Shown piece after piece: positions 1 to 8,639 of a DNA stretch of 41,244 nt. A model generated the notes under the pieces. It was not told the origin of the DNA. It did no database searches and was given only the letters and a program-made list of their open reading frames with translations. The stretch is from Bacteroides sp. Lineage in GTDB: Bacteria > Bacteroidota > Bacteroidia > Bacteroidales > Bacteroidaceae. The stretch covers positions 44,837 through 86,080 of the forward strand of contig DXWV01000098.1 of the NCBI GenBank assembly GCA_019416685.1. The letters are read 5' to 3'. How positions within the stretch are numbered: position 1 is the stretch's first letter; each line of letters starts with the position of its first letter. Position numbers and translations under genes: made by a program.

Positions 1-47
1 CACTCACCCAAACTTCCTTGAACCCACATTCTCTCTCAAATGCGGTG

Positions 48-79
48 CAAAGATAGGAGGAAGTTTTGAACTATGCAAA
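48..79 (-). promoter_or_regulatory. Leftward Bacteroides-type promoter
   Basis: Read on the minus strand, TTTG (79-76) is followed after 20 bp by TATCTTTG (55-48). This matches the Bacteroides -33 TTTG / -7 TAnnTTTG pattern with the usual 19-21 bp spacing. Transcription would start near position 41 and leave the window to the left, so it should serve a gene whose coding part is not in view. Inference from motif only. Confidence 0.65.
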
Positions 80-161
80 CCTTTCTGCAAGATTTTTTTC
101 TACTTTTTTTTCCGCATATCGTTAATTGGCTATGTTTCAAATGTTAAACGTGAAAACTTTT

Positions 162-1133
162 TTAGTCCGGTTTTTGTGATGGATAAAGAGGTTTACCAGT
201 TTCGTCTACTTCGGTCCAACCTAATACTTCAACATTTGGAAATGAAACAGAATTTCCATCAATCACTGCACTGAATACGTAAGAATCTCCTCCTGTCAAC
301 TCTCCGTTGGGTAAAAGAACGTTTACGTTATAGGTACGTGGAGTATTTTCGCCATCTGCCAGTATTTGCAGGGTCAGCGGCATCGCTGTATTGGTTTTTA
401 GTGGAAGCATGATATATTGAGCTGTGAAACCATTAATTCCCATATTGGCTGTTTCGGTACTGTACGTTGTAGACGGAGTTATTTCTCCGGTAATCATATC
501 CATAGTAGCACCCGGGTTTGTTGGAGTGATGGAAGCTGAGACCAGTTTGTCCAGTTTTATTCCACTACCGGCAGAGATGTTAAATACTATCTGGGTAGCG
601 CTGTGTTGGAAAAGAATGGGCATACTTACTTGTGTACTCGTAACATCCTGCAATTTGTTACTTGCCCACAAATAATCTACCCCATTGGTTAAAGGTTCTG
701 AACGTTCGTTGATGAATTTAGCAGAGGCAGCAGAAGAGTTGTTGGAGATGGCGTAGAAATAATAAACGCCATTGGGCAGATACATTTTATATCCTTCTAC
801 ACCGGTTAGTACTCCCACCGTAGCAGTGGTGTAGGTACCCACGGCAGAAGGAGTTTCGAGTGAAGTGACAGGTGATTTGAATGCATATATAGAACTTGTT
901 ATACCTTTGCGCATCGGTGAAAGAGAGCGTGTCATATTTCTGCTCTCTATAGAAGCATGAAAAGTGATTAATGCTTTTTGATCCGGAGTTCCTGTTCCGT
1001 TATCAGATTGGCTTTCTTCTGTCCCATTTTCACCAATATTGATATTGATTGAGTCTTTGGAACATGCAGTGAAAAATAAAGTAGTACATGTAAGTATTGC
1101 CCATGCAGTAGCTTTTACAAAAAAAAATTTCAT
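162..1133 (-). CDS. Fimbrillin-like lipoprotein (Mfa/BF-type fimbrillin family)
   Basis: A 323-residue exported protein. The N-terminus is a lipoprotein signal peptide with a lipobox ending LFFTAC, lipidated Cys at residue 24, followed by an acidic linker. The rest is Ser/Thr-rich and beta-like, ending in a short segment containing EVLGWTEVDETGKP. This layout fits the fimbrillin/Mfa family of Bacteroidales, whose members are lipidated, exported and assembled into type V pili or anchored as minor tip subunits. A frame continues 13 codons further upstream, but the start at 1133 gives a proper signal peptide directly and is preferred. It stands alone, with no pilus assembly neighbours in view. 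Family assignment comes from overall layout rather than a diagnostic motif; a generic surface lipoprotein is the alternative. Confidence 0.72.
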   Translation of the reverse strand: MKFFFVKATAWAILTCTTLFFTACSKDSININIGENGTEESQSDNGTGTPDQKALITFHASIESRNMTRSLSPMRKGITSSIYAFKSPVTSLETPSAVGTYTTATVGVLTGVEGYKMYLPNGVYYFYAISNNSSAASAKFINERSEPLTNGVDYLWASNKLQDVTSTQVSMPILFQHSATQIVFNISAGSGIKLDKLVSASITPTNPGATMDMITGEITPSTTYSTETANMGINGFTAQYIMLPLKTNTAMPLTLQILADGENTPRTYNVNVLLPNGELTGGDSYVFSAVIDGNSVSFPNVEVLGWTEVDETGKPLYPSQKPD

Positions 1134-1234
1134 AATTAAGTATTTTAGGATGAATAATTTTCCTATATACACTTAAAAGGGAATTTTGTTCAGAACAAGG
1201 GGGGGGAGAGGAATAATAATTAAAATGAGAGCAT

Positions 1235-1301
1235 AAAAAAAGGCTATCTATCCCAGACAGCCAATCTTTTTGTTAACCTTAAATCTAATACTATGAAAAA
1301 C
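1235..1301 (-). ncRNA. Candidate ~67-nt small RNA ending in an intrinsic terminator
   Basis: On the minus strand a consensus promoter (1338-1308) is followed about 45 nt later by the hairpin GGCTGTCT / AGATAGCC with a 5-nt loop and then seven T (1262-1235). The stem pairs fully on the minus strand using one G-U, but has an A-C mismatch on the plus strand, so the minus strand is the transcribed one. No open frame lies between promoter and terminator. It could be a free small RNA or a terminated leader of the fimbrillin-like gene, which begins about 100 nt downstream. Confidence 0.5.
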
Positions 1302-1307
1302 ACAGTA

Positions 1308-1338
1308 CAAAAATACATAATTCTGAGAAAATAGCAAA
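1308..1338 (-). promoter_or_regulatory. Bacteroides-type promoter for the small-RNA candidate
   Basis: Minus strand TTTG at 1338-1335, then 19 bp, then TATTTTTG at 1315-1308. Both boxes match the consensus, and the predicted start is near 1301. Confidence 0.6.
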
Positions 1339-1470
1339 CTTTTTAGGCTTAATAGCTTGATTTATAACATGAATTAAGAAGTTTGGTGTAGATGTTAACG
1401 TTTGGTGGTGGAAAGGTGAGATTTCCCTCTAAGAATTAGGCTATTTCCTTGTTGAATATAGGATTTTTCT

Positions 1471-1502
1471 TTTGGGCTCAATCAAACGTTTATCTACTTT
1501 TG
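1471..1502 (+). promoter_or_regulatory. Bacteroides-type promoter of the small lipoprotein gene
   Basis: TTTG at 1471-1474, 20 bp, then TACTTTTG at 1495-1502. The predicted transcription start lies near 1509, just past an upstream in-frame ATG at 1507. That rules out 1507 and supports 1540 as the translation start. Confidence 0.7.
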
Positions 1503-1539
1503 TTTTATGCAAAAATACATAAAAGAAAGGGAAAAGATT

Positions 1540-1986
1540 ATGAAAACAAAAGCTCTTAAATATTTGAAACTGGTATTGCTGATCTTTGCTATGGTGAATC
1601 TAACAGCTTGTGAGATTGAAATAGATGGTTTTTATGATGATGATAATATTGGCGGTAGCTATTATAATAAGTCACGTGATCTGTGTAGCCGTACCTGGGT
1701 GAGAACTTACTATAATATGGATGGTTATTACTGCCGGCAGGAGATTGATTTTTATCTGGATAGGAGGGGAGTGGATTACATTCGTATACAGTATCCTGAT
1801 GGAAGAATACGGGAGGATGAATATCGTTTCAACTGGAACTGGGAAAATGCAGTACAATCATCTCTTCGCATGATGTATGGCCCGAATGATGTATCTTATC
1901 TCGATGAAGTGAATCTTTGGGGAAATCGTCTGGAAGGATATCTGGATGGATGGGATAACTATGTAGTCTATAAAGGCAGGCTCTAA
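1540..1986 (+). CDS. Small lipoprotein of unknown function
   Basis: A 148-residue protein with a Lys-rich N-terminus, a hydrophobic stretch and a lipobox ending NLTAC, so it is probably a lipoprotein of the outer or inner membrane. The mature part is rich in Tyr, Trp, Asp and Arg and looks like alternating beta strands, as in the small lipocalin-like lipoproteins common in Bacteroides, but no family-defining motif is visible. The start at 1540 is chosen because the promoter at 1471-1502 places the transcript start near 1509. Function not recognised. Confidence 0.7.
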   Translation: MKTKALKYLKLVLLIFAMVNLTACEIEIDGFYDDDNIGGSYYNKSRDLCSRTWVRTYYNMDGYYCRQEIDFYLDRRGVDYIRIQYPDGRIREDEYRFNWNWENAVQSSLRMMYGPNDVSYLDEVNLWGNRLEGYLDGWDNYVVYKGRL

Positions 1987-2028
1987 TTTATTTGATATAA
2001 ATCAACTCTCTGTTTCGTTTAAATTGAA

Positions 2029-2036
2029 TACCTTTG
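2029..2036 (+). promoter_or_regulatory. -7 box upstream of the MATE gene
   Basis: TACCTTTG matches the Bacteroides -7 consensus about 28 bp before the GTG start at 2065. No good TTTG -33 box sits at the right distance, so this is a weaker call. Confidence 0.4.
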
Positions 2037-2064
2037 CAGCCCGAAATTCAGACGAGGTAAAAAG

Positions 2065-3417
2065 GTGACACACAAAATTCAGCAGGAGAGTATCCGGAAG
2101 AGGTTGGCTAAGCTGGCTGCTCCTATCTTTATAGAAACGTTGCTTATCATGATGCTTGGTGCAGTAGACACTATCATGTTAAGTCGTCATTCCGATAACA
2201 GTGTTGCTGCCGTAGGGGTAGTCAATCAAATTATAATGCTGACGTTCCTGGTATTTGAGGTAATCAATCTGGGAACGTCCGTTTTATGCTCACAATACCT
2301 GGGTGCAAAACTTGAAAAAAAAGTGGTACAGGTTGTTGGAGTATCGCTGTTGGTGAATATGGTTGTGGGAGGAACAATCAGTCTTTTTCTTTATTCAATG
2401 AATACGACCATACTCCGTTGGATGGGGCTTGGTCCGGAACTAATGGCAGATGGGGCGGAATATATGCGCATTGTTGGTTCATTTGCTTTCTTTCAGGCTA
2501 TATCTCTCACCTTATCGGCATCGCTTCGTAGTGCCAATAAAGCTATTTATCCGATGTTGGTTACAGTGGTAGTCAACATTATCAATATCATAGGAAACTA
2601 TTCATTGATTTTCGGTAAGTTCGGTTTTCCGGAATTAGGTGTAGAAGGAGCTGCTATCTCTACGGCATTCAGCCGGGGAGTAGCAATGGTAATTCTGTTT
2701 ATAATTCTTTTCCGCAAACATATTCATCGTTTTCCGCTTGCTTACTTCCGTCCTTTTCCCTGGACAGAACTAAAAAATCTGATGAAAGTAGGTTTACCTT
2801 CGGCGGGTGAACAGTTATCTTACAGTTCTTCGCAGGTAGTCATTACATTTTTTATTAATATGCTGGGAGTAGAAGCGTTGGCAACGCGAACTTATTGTGT
2901 TAATATCATCATGTTTGTATATCTTTTTAGCATATCAATGGCACAGGGAGGGGCTATCTGCATTGGTCATCTGATAGGAGAAAAGAAACCTCGCGCTGCT
3001 TTTCTGTTGGGAAAGTATGTGATGAAAAAGTCCGTGATGATAACTTTTATTCTCTCTTGTATCCTTGCAGCTTCCGGACATACTATTTTGGGGTGGTTAA
3101 CAACCAATCCGGAGATTATTCGTATGGGAGTTATCGTATTGGTTATAGATACTGTACTGGAAATAGGGCGTCCTATTAATATTTTTGCTACCAATGCATT
3201 GCGTGCAGCAGGCGATGTGAATTATCCTTTTTACGTTGGTTTGGTTGTAATGTGGACTGTGGCAGTAGGCGGGGGCTATCTGTTTGGAGTTCATTGGGGA
3301 TGGGGTTTGTGTGGTATGTGGGTGGCTTTTTTACTGGATGAAAACATTCGGGGTATCATCTTTGTTCGTCGTTGGTATGGTATGAAATGGATACACAAAA
3401 GTTTTGTACGCGCATAA
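2065..3417 (+). CDS. MATE family multidrug/sodium antiporter
   Basis: A 450-residue, highly hydrophobic protein with about twelve membrane segments and two related halves. The N-terminal segment (RKRLAKLAAPIFIETLL), the early VDTIMLSR motif and the later YSSSQVVITFFINMLG region are typical of MATE exporters, which expel cationic drugs or metabolites in exchange for sodium or protons across the inner membrane. Length fits the family (440-460). The start is a GTG shortly after a -7 box, with no competing ATG in a better position. The gene stands alone between a lipoprotein and a transporter. Substrate cannot be told from sequence. Confidence 0.9.
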   Translation: MTHKIQQESIRKRLAKLAAPIFIETLLIMMLGAVDTIMLSRHSDNSVAAVGVVNQIIMLTFLVFEVINLGTSVLCSQYLGAKLEKKVVQVVGVSLLVNMVVGGTISLFLYSMNTTILRWMGLGPELMADGAEYMRIVGSFAFFQAISLTLSASLRSANKAIYPMLVTVVVNIINIIGNYSLIFGKFGFPELGVEGAAISTAFSRGVAMVILFIILFRKHIHRFPLAYFRPFPWTELKNLMKVGLPSAGEQLSYSSSQVVITFFINMLGVEALATRTYCVNIIMFVYLFSISMAQGGAICIGHLIGEKKPRAAFLLGKYVMKKSVMITFILSCILAASGHTILGWLTTNPEIIRMGVIVLVIDTVLEIGRPINIFATNALRAAGDVNYPFYVGLVVMWTVAVGGGYLFGVHWGWGLCGMWVAFLLDENIRGIIFVRRWYGMKWIHKSFVRA

Positions 3418-3441
3418 ATAGTTTCTATCTTTGCAAAAATT

Positions 3442-3532
3442 AATGTGCCAATATGCCAATGTATCAATATATCAATTACCATTGTGTTATGTTACAGTGC
3501 AGTTAATTAGCGCATTAGTATGTTAGCACATT
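3442..3532. repeat. Word-repeat palindrome 1
   Basis: Left arm AATGTGCCAATATGCCAATG (3442-3461) matches the reverse complement of the right arm (3513-3532) at 16 of 20 positions. The left arm is made of repeated ATGCCAAT/TATCAAT words, and the centre contains GTGCAG and TTAGCGC. It lies between the MATE gene and the next transporter. Confidence 0.7.
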
Positions 3533-3546
3533 GAATAATTATATTT

Positions 3547-5211
3547 ATGGAATGGTTATATAGTCTCTTCATTGAGCATTCAGCCTTGCAGGCTGTAGTT
3601 GTTATCTCGCTTATATCTGCTATTGGATTGGGATTAGGCAAAATACACATCTGTGGCATATCTCTTGGAGTGACTTTCGTGTTTTTCGCAGGTATCTTTG
3701 CCGGACATTTCGGGTTATCAGTTGATCCGCAGATGTTGAATTATGCCGAGAGTTTCGGACTTATCATCTTTGTTTATGCATTAGGCCTTCAGGTGGGTCC
3801 CGGTTTTTTTAGTTCTTTTCGTAAAGGGGGTATAACTCTGAATATGTTGGCTCTTGCCGTAGTGCTTTTAGGTACCCTGCTTACAGTGTTATGTAGTTAT
3901 ACAACAGGTGTCTCCTTACCTAATATGGTTGGTATTCTTTGTGGAGCTACTACTAATACTCCTGCTTTGGGAGCAGCACAACAAACCTTAAAACAGATGG
4001 GACTGGAGAGCAGTACTCCTGCTTTGGGGTGTGCAGTTGCTTATCCATTGGGGGTAATAGGAGTGATTCTTGCTGTGTTGCTTATAAGGAAGGTATTGGT
4101 GCGCAAGGAGGATCTCACTATCAAAGAAAAAGATGACACTAACAAAACTTATATTGCTGCTTTTCAGGTACACAATCCTGCTATTTTTAATAAGAGTGTC
4201 AAGGATATAGCTCATATGAGCTATCCTAAATTTGTCATATCCCGTTTGTGGAGAGACGGTAATGTAAGCATTCCTACCTCTGAAAAAATTCTGAAAGAGG
4301 GTGATCGCCTGTTAGTTATAACTTCTGAAAAAGATGTGTTGGCGCTGACGGTACTGTTTGGTGAACAGGAAAACACCGACTGGAATAAGGAAGATATTGA
4401 CTGGAATGCTATTGACAGCCAGCTTATTTCGCAGCGTATTGTAGTAACCCGCCCCGAACTGAATGGTAAGAAACTCGGTTCACTTCGTCTGAGAAACCAC
4501 TATGGAATCAATATCAGCCGTGTTTATCGTTCGGGGGTACAGTTGCTTGCTACTTCCGAACTGACTTTGCAACTTGGTGATCGCCTAACAGTAGTAGGCG
4601 AGGCGGCTGCTATTCAGAATGTGGAAAAAGTATTAGGTAATGCTGTAAAAAGTTTGAAAGAGCCCAATCTGGTGGCTGTGTTTATTGGTATCATATTAGG
4701 ATTGGCTCTTGGGGCTATTCCTATTTCTATTCCTGGTATTAGTGCTCCTGTAAGATTGGGATTGGCAGGTGGACCTATCATTGTTGGTATTCTGATTGGT
4801 ACGTTCGGCCCGCGTATGCACATGATCACTTATACTACCCGCAGTGCCAATCTGATGCTTCGTGCATTGGGGCTTTCCATGTATCTGGCTTGTCTGGGGC
4901 TTGATGCCGGTGCACATTTCTTCGATACGGTATTTCGTCCTGAAGGGGCGTTGTGGATTGGTCTGGGTGCCGGATTAACCATTATTCCTACCGTAATTGT
5001 TGGCATGTTTGCTTTCAAGATAATGAAAATCGATTTTGGCTCAGTGTCTGGTATGTTATGCGGAAGTATGGCAAATCCGATGGCATTGAATTATGTGAAT
5101 GATACTATTCCGGGTGATAATCCGTCTGTAGCATATGCCACGGTATATCCGTTGTGCATGTTTTTGCGTGTCATTATTGCTCAGATATTACTCATGTTCT
5201 TGTTGAGTTGA
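3547..5211 (+). CDS. AspT/YidE-type transporter with two TrkA-C domains
   Basis: A 554-residue inner-membrane protein in two membrane halves (about residues 1-185 and 375-554) around a cytoplasmic middle. The middle carries two TrkA-C/RCK-C-like domains, visible as repeated GDRLLVITSEKDV and GDRLTVVGEAAAI motifs. This is the arrangement of the aspartate:alanine antiporter family and its YidE/YbjL relatives. The repeated glycine-rich segments GILCGATTNTPALGAA and GMLCGSMANPMALNYV are the paired re-entrant motifs of the duplicated Asp-Al_Ex domain. Substrate is probably a small carboxylate or amino acid but unproven. The gene stands alone, flanked on both sides by word-repeat palindromes. Confidence 0.88.
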   Translation: MEWLYSLFIEHSALQAVVVISLISAIGLGLGKIHICGISLGVTFVFFAGIFAGHFGLSVDPQMLNYAESFGLIIFVYALGLQVGPGFFSSFRKGGITLNMLALAVVLLGTLLTVLCSYTTGVSLPNMVGILCGATTNTPALGAAQQTLKQMGLESSTPALGCAVAYPLGVIGVILAVLLIRKVLVRKEDLTIKEKDDTNKTYIAAFQVHNPAIFNKSVKDIAHMSYPKFVISRLWRDGNVSIPTSEKILKEGDRLLVITSEKDVLALTVLFGEQENTDWNKEDIDWNAIDSQLISQRIVVTRPELNGKKLGSLRLRNHYGINISRVYRSGVQLLATSELTLQLGDRLTVVGEAAAIQNVEKVLGNAVKSLKEPNLVAVFIGIILGLALGAIPISIPGISAPVRLGLAGGPIIVGILIGTFGPRMHMITYTTRSANLMLRALGLSMYLACLGLDAGAHFFDTVFRPEGALWIGLGAGLTIIPTVIVGMFAFKIMKIDFGSVSGMLCGSMANPMALNYVNDTIPGDNPSVAYATVYPLCMFLRVIIAQILLMFLLS

Positions 5212-5222
5212 AAATCTTATTT

Positions 5223-5336
5223 AGTTGAAAATTGAGAGTTGAAAATTGAAAATTGGCTGCGCTGTGAAGTTTGTACACAGGCTTTAAAATAAACAAATAA
5301 GTAATTTAAATCGTAAAATCGTAAATTGTCAACGTA
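5223..5336. repeat. Word-repeat element 2 (asymmetric)
   Basis: Words of the type GTTGAAAATTGAGAGTTG are repeated from 5223 to about 5257, followed by the core GGCTGCGCTGTGAAG. The far side has a different vocabulary (AATCGTAAAATCGTAAATTG, about 5308-5327), so unlike the others it has no matching right arm. The right-hand words are those used by the element at 10198-10302. Confidence 0.6.
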
Positions 5337-5392
5337 CCTATGTGTTATGGATTAATAATGGTCATGACCGTAGGGAATAAATCGTAAATATC

Positions 5393-7387
5393 ATGATTGC
5401 CCAAAGTAATATAACCCCTGAAAGTATTGTGAGTGACCTGCGTTATTTGCAGTTGTTGTCACGTAGTTTTCCTACTATTGCCGATGCCAGTACGGAGATA
5501 ATTAATCTCGAAGCCATTTTGAATCTACCGAAAGGTACAGAGCACTTCCTGACAGATATTCATGGTGAATATGAAGCTTTTCAACATGTATTGAAAAATG
5601 CTTCGGGTGCAGTGAAGCGAAAAGTAAATGAGATTTTTGGTAACACCTTGCGTGAATCAGAGAAGAAGGAGATCAGTACGCTGATTTACTATCCTGAGGA
5701 GAAATTGCAACTGGTCAAGGCCCGCGAGAAAGACCTTGATGACTGGTATTTGATCACTCTTAACCAATTGGTAAAGGTGTGCCAGAATGTATCTTCTAAG
5801 TATACCCGCTCTAAAGTGCGTAAATCTTTACCTAAAGAATTCTCTTATATCATTCAGGAATTATTGCATGAATCGAGCATTGAACCCAATAAACATGCCT
5901 ATATCAATGTCATTATCAGTACTATTATATCTACAAAACGTGCGGATGATTTTATTATAGCTATGTGCAATCTGATTCAGCGTTTGACTATCGATTCGCT
6001 ACATATTGTCGGTGATATTTACGACCGTGGTCCGGGTGCACATATTATTATGGATACATTATGTAATTATCATAATTTTGATATTCAGTGGGGCAACCAT
6101 GATATTCTCTGGATAGGAGCTGCATCTGGTAATACAAGCTGTATGGCAAATGTGATTCGTATGTCTATGCGTTATGGTAATCTGGGTACACTTGAAGACG
6201 GATACGGTATTAATCTTTTGCCATTGGCAACTTTTGCCATGGACACTTATGCCGATGATCCCTGTACCATTTTTGCACCAAAAATGAATTTTGCTGATTC
6301 GGCTTACAATGAGAAAACATTGCGTCTTATCACGCAGATGCATAAGGCCATTACAATTATACAGTTTAAGCTGGAAGCGGATATTATTAATCGTCGTCCG
6401 GAGTTTGGTATGGAGAACCGGAAGCTGCTGGAGAAGGTTGATTTCGAGCGTGGTGTATTTGTCTACGAAGGTGTGGAATATGAGATGCGTGATACCAATT
6501 TCCCAACCATAGATCCCAAAGATCCGTATCGTCTGACCGATGAAGAAAGAGAACTGGTGGACAAACTGCATTATTCGTTTATGAATAGCGAGAAGTTGAA
6601 GAAACATATGCGTTGTCTGTTTACATATGGAGGAATGTACCTGGTGTGCAATTCTAATCTTCTGTATCATGCATCTGTTCCTCTTAATGAAGATGGCAGT
6701 TTTAAGCATGTTACCATTCGCGGAAAAGAATACTGGGGTAAGAATCTGATGGATAAGATTGATCAGTTAATCCGTACAGCCTATTTTGACGAAGATGAGG
6801 ATGGTGACAAGCTTTTTGCGATGGATTACATCTGGTATATGTGGTGTGGCCCCGATGCTCCTTCGTTCGATAAAGACAAGATGGCTACTTTTGAACGTTA
6901 TTTTATAGCGGACAAAAAGCTGCATAAGGAAAAGAAAGGATATTACTATACTTTGCGTGATAATGAGAAGATATGTAACCAGATACTTGAAGAATTTGGC
7001 GTTACAGGTGTACATACACATATCATTAACGGACATGTGCCGGTGAAAACCATTAAAGGCGAGCAACCAATGAAAGCCGGAGGAAAGTTGCTTGTGATTG
7101 ATGGAGGCTTTTCAAAAGCCTACCAGCCGGAAACCGGTATTGCCGGATATACATTGGTATATCATTCGCATGGTTTACAGTTGGTGCAACACGAACCATT
7201 CCAGTCTACACAAAAAGCCATAGAAGAAGGGCAGGATATCAAATCAACCACTTTTGTAATTGAATTCAATTCTCAGCGTATGATGGTAAAAGATACGGAT
7301 AAAGGGAAGGAGTTGGTTACGCAGATTCAGGATCTGAAAAAACTACTGGTAGCGTATAGGACGGGGTTGATTAAGGAAAAGCAATAA
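5393..7387 (+). CDS. fbp: Fructose-1,6-bisphosphatase, class III
   Basis: A 664-residue cytoplasmic enzyme that hydrolyses fructose 1,6-bisphosphate to fructose 6-phosphate in gluconeogenesis. Metallophosphatase motifs are clear: DIHGE (residues 55-59), GDIYDRGPG (207-215) and GNHD (234-237). A late His region, HTHIINGHVP followed by GGKLLVIDGGFSKAYQ, completes the metal site. Length matches the Firmicutes/Bacteroidetes class III enzyme (about 640-670). The start at 5393 (ATGATTGCCC) follows an AT-rich leader without a strong ribosome binding site, normal for Bacteroides. It ends directly against a 19-bp perfect inverted repeat shared with the convergent gene. Confidence 0.96.
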   Translation: MIAQSNITPESIVSDLRYLQLLSRSFPTIADASTEIINLEAILNLPKGTEHFLTDIHGEYEAFQHVLKNASGAVKRKVNEIFGNTLRESEKKEISTLIYYPEEKLQLVKAREKDLDDWYLITLNQLVKVCQNVSSKYTRSKVRKSLPKEFSYIIQELLHESSIEPNKHAYINVIISTIISTKRADDFIIAMCNLIQRLTIDSLHIVGDIYDRGPGAHIIMDTLCNYHNFDIQWGNHDILWIGAASGNTSCMANVIRMSMRYGNLGTLEDGYGINLLPLATFAMDTYADDPCTIFAPKMNFADSAYNEKTLRLITQMHKAITIIQFKLEADIINRRPEFGMENRKLLEKVDFERGVFVYEGVEYEMRDTNFPTIDPKDPYRLTDEERELVDKLHYSFMNSEKLKKHMRCLFTYGGMYLVCNSNLLYHASVPLNEDGSFKHVTIRGKEYWGKNLMDKIDQLIRTAYFDEDEDGDKLFAMDYIWYMWCGPDAPSFDKDKMATFERYFIADKKLHKEKKGYYYTLRDNEKICNQILEEFGVTGVHTHIINGHVPVKTIKGEQPMKAGGKLLVIDGGFSKAYQPETGIAGYTLVYHSHGLQLVQHEPFQSTQKAIEEGQDIKSTTFVIEFNSQRMMVKDTDKGKELVTQIQDLKKLLVAYRTGLIKEKQ

Positions 7388-7403
7388 ATAGTGATTAGTG
7401 GTT

Positions 7404-7454
7404 AGTGATTAGTGGGCTGCGCTGTATCAACGATTGCGCAGCCCACTAATCACT
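7404..7454. repeat. Word-repeat palindrome 3, likely bidirectional terminator
   Basis: AGTGATTAGTGGGCTGCGC (7404-7422) is exactly repeated inverted at 7436-7454 around a 13-nt loop, and a further AGTGATTAGTG copy lies at 7389-7399. It sits between two convergent genes, directly after the fbp stop, and reaches the stop codon of the minus-strand gene. It probably ends both transcripts or protects their 3' ends, though there is no long T run. Confidence 0.75.
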
Positions 7455-8605
7455 TAAAACAATACGATTCCTGCTTCTGCAATCACCCCTTTGTCATATG
7501 TGATGTCTTTATTGTAGTAGCGGCTGCCACCATAACCACCGGAGGCAAATATGCCGAATTTCTTTGTGATCTGATATTCTAAATTTAAACGGGCCTGTAG
7601 TCCGTAGAGGCGTGCCGGAATACCGTAATCTTTGTTTTTGAATGTTTCAATGTGTTGATATCCCAAGTCACCGCTAATTGTCAGGTCTTTGCAGAGAGGT
7701 AGCCAGATACCACCCCGATAGAATAATGCTGCAGAGAATTTATCACTGAAATTCAGATAATGTGTACCGGCACCTATAATGGTATAAAACAGTTTATTTT
7801 TGAATCGGGCACCTACGTTGATTTTTGTTGCATTGCCTCCAAAGATCATCATTTGTACTCTTGTGTCCGGATTGGCATTGACAAGCCCCAGTTGGAATCC
7901 CTTCATCTCGTCTTTATAGTAATTCACTAATCCAATCTGTACCCCTTTGGCTTTTGTGGCATAATTTCCCAGTCCAATCTGTACACCATTCATTCGCGAT
8001 GCCACTATGTTGGCAAGCCCGGATATTTGTACACCATTCAGATGTTCGCCTATCACATTCAGTAAACCTCCTGCTGTTACTCCATTGAAAGTAGCGCCTG
8101 TGATATTGGCAAGTCCTGCCAGGTGCACGCCACTTGCTCCGTCTCCCGATATATTCATAATACCGCTTGCCATCACCCCGGATGTATTGTCTCCACTGAT
8201 ACTCGTCATCCCGGATAGTAAGACACCTTTTGATTGATTGCCTGCAATGTTGACAAGGCCAGTGGCAGATAATCCCACCATATTGTTTCCGTTGATGTTG
8301 CTAATACCCGATAATTGTACGCCGCACATACTTCCGCCTGTCATATTGGCAAGTCCGGAGAATTGTATGCCGTTCATATTACCGCCAATGACACTGCCAA
8401 ATGCATTGAATCCTACTCCGTTCAACCGATTCATGGCAGAAAGGATACCCAGGTTAAAATAGGTGGTCTGTGCACTGTCGGCCGGTTGGGTGCTGATCCC
8501 TTTCCATACAGACAAATTAATACCTGCACTTTTGTTTTGAGCGGAGACTATGCCTGTGATTATAAAAAGTATTGAAAGAGGTAGAAATAATATTCTTTTA
8601 TTCAT
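7454..8605 (-). CDS. Surface protein with 16-residue repeats (LA_2272-type repeat protein)
   Basis: A 383-residue exported protein with a signal peptide ending near GIVSAQ. From about residue 78 it has eight consecutive 16-residue repeats of the pattern GVxLSGLxNIxGxxxx, then three shorter GVQIGLxNY units. The last ~150 residues form an amphipathic beta region ending in VLF, as in outer-membrane or surface beta domains. The repeat resembles the LA_2272-type surface repeat found in Leptospira and Bacteroidetes, whose function is not established. The gene starts 34 bp after the sulfatase stop on the same strand, so the two are probably co-transcribed. Its stop codon lies in the palindrome at 7404-7454. 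Confidence 0.75.
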   Translation of the reverse strand: MNKRILFLPLSILFIITGIVSAQNKSAGINLSVWKGISTQPADSAQTTYFNLGILSAMNRLNGVGFNAFGSVIGGNMNGIQFSGLANMTGGSMCGVQLSGISNINGNNMVGLSATGLVNIAGNQSKGVLLSGMTSISGDNTSGVMASGIMNISGDGASGVHLAGLANITGATFNGVTAGGLLNVIGEHLNGVQISGLANIVASRMNGVQIGLGNYATKAKGVQIGLVNYYKDEMKGFQLGLVNANPDTRVQMMIFGGNATKINVGARFKNKLFYTIIGAGTHYLNFSDKFSAALFYRGGIWLPLCKDLTISGDLGYQHIETFKNKDYGIPARLYGLQARLNLEYQITKKFGIFASGGYGGSRYYNKDITYDKGVIAEAGIVLF

Positions 8606-8639
8606 CTGTTTATTTGTTGATTTTAAAGGTGAATATACT

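Larger units (their letters stand above)
1134..1539. other. Divergent intergenic region with small-RNA candidate
   Basis: The 406 bp between the two divergent lipoprotein genes hold no convincing gene. They contain a leftward promoter and terminator pair that would make a short RNA (1235-1338) and the rightward promoter of the next lipoprotein (1471-1502). A run of nine G at 1199-1207 and AT-rich sequence fill the remainder. Confidence 0.6.

Noticed and set aside
6059..6709. A 216-codon open frame antisense to fbp
   Set aside because: It is the shadow of a well-conserved enzyme gene; no promoter or start context supports it.
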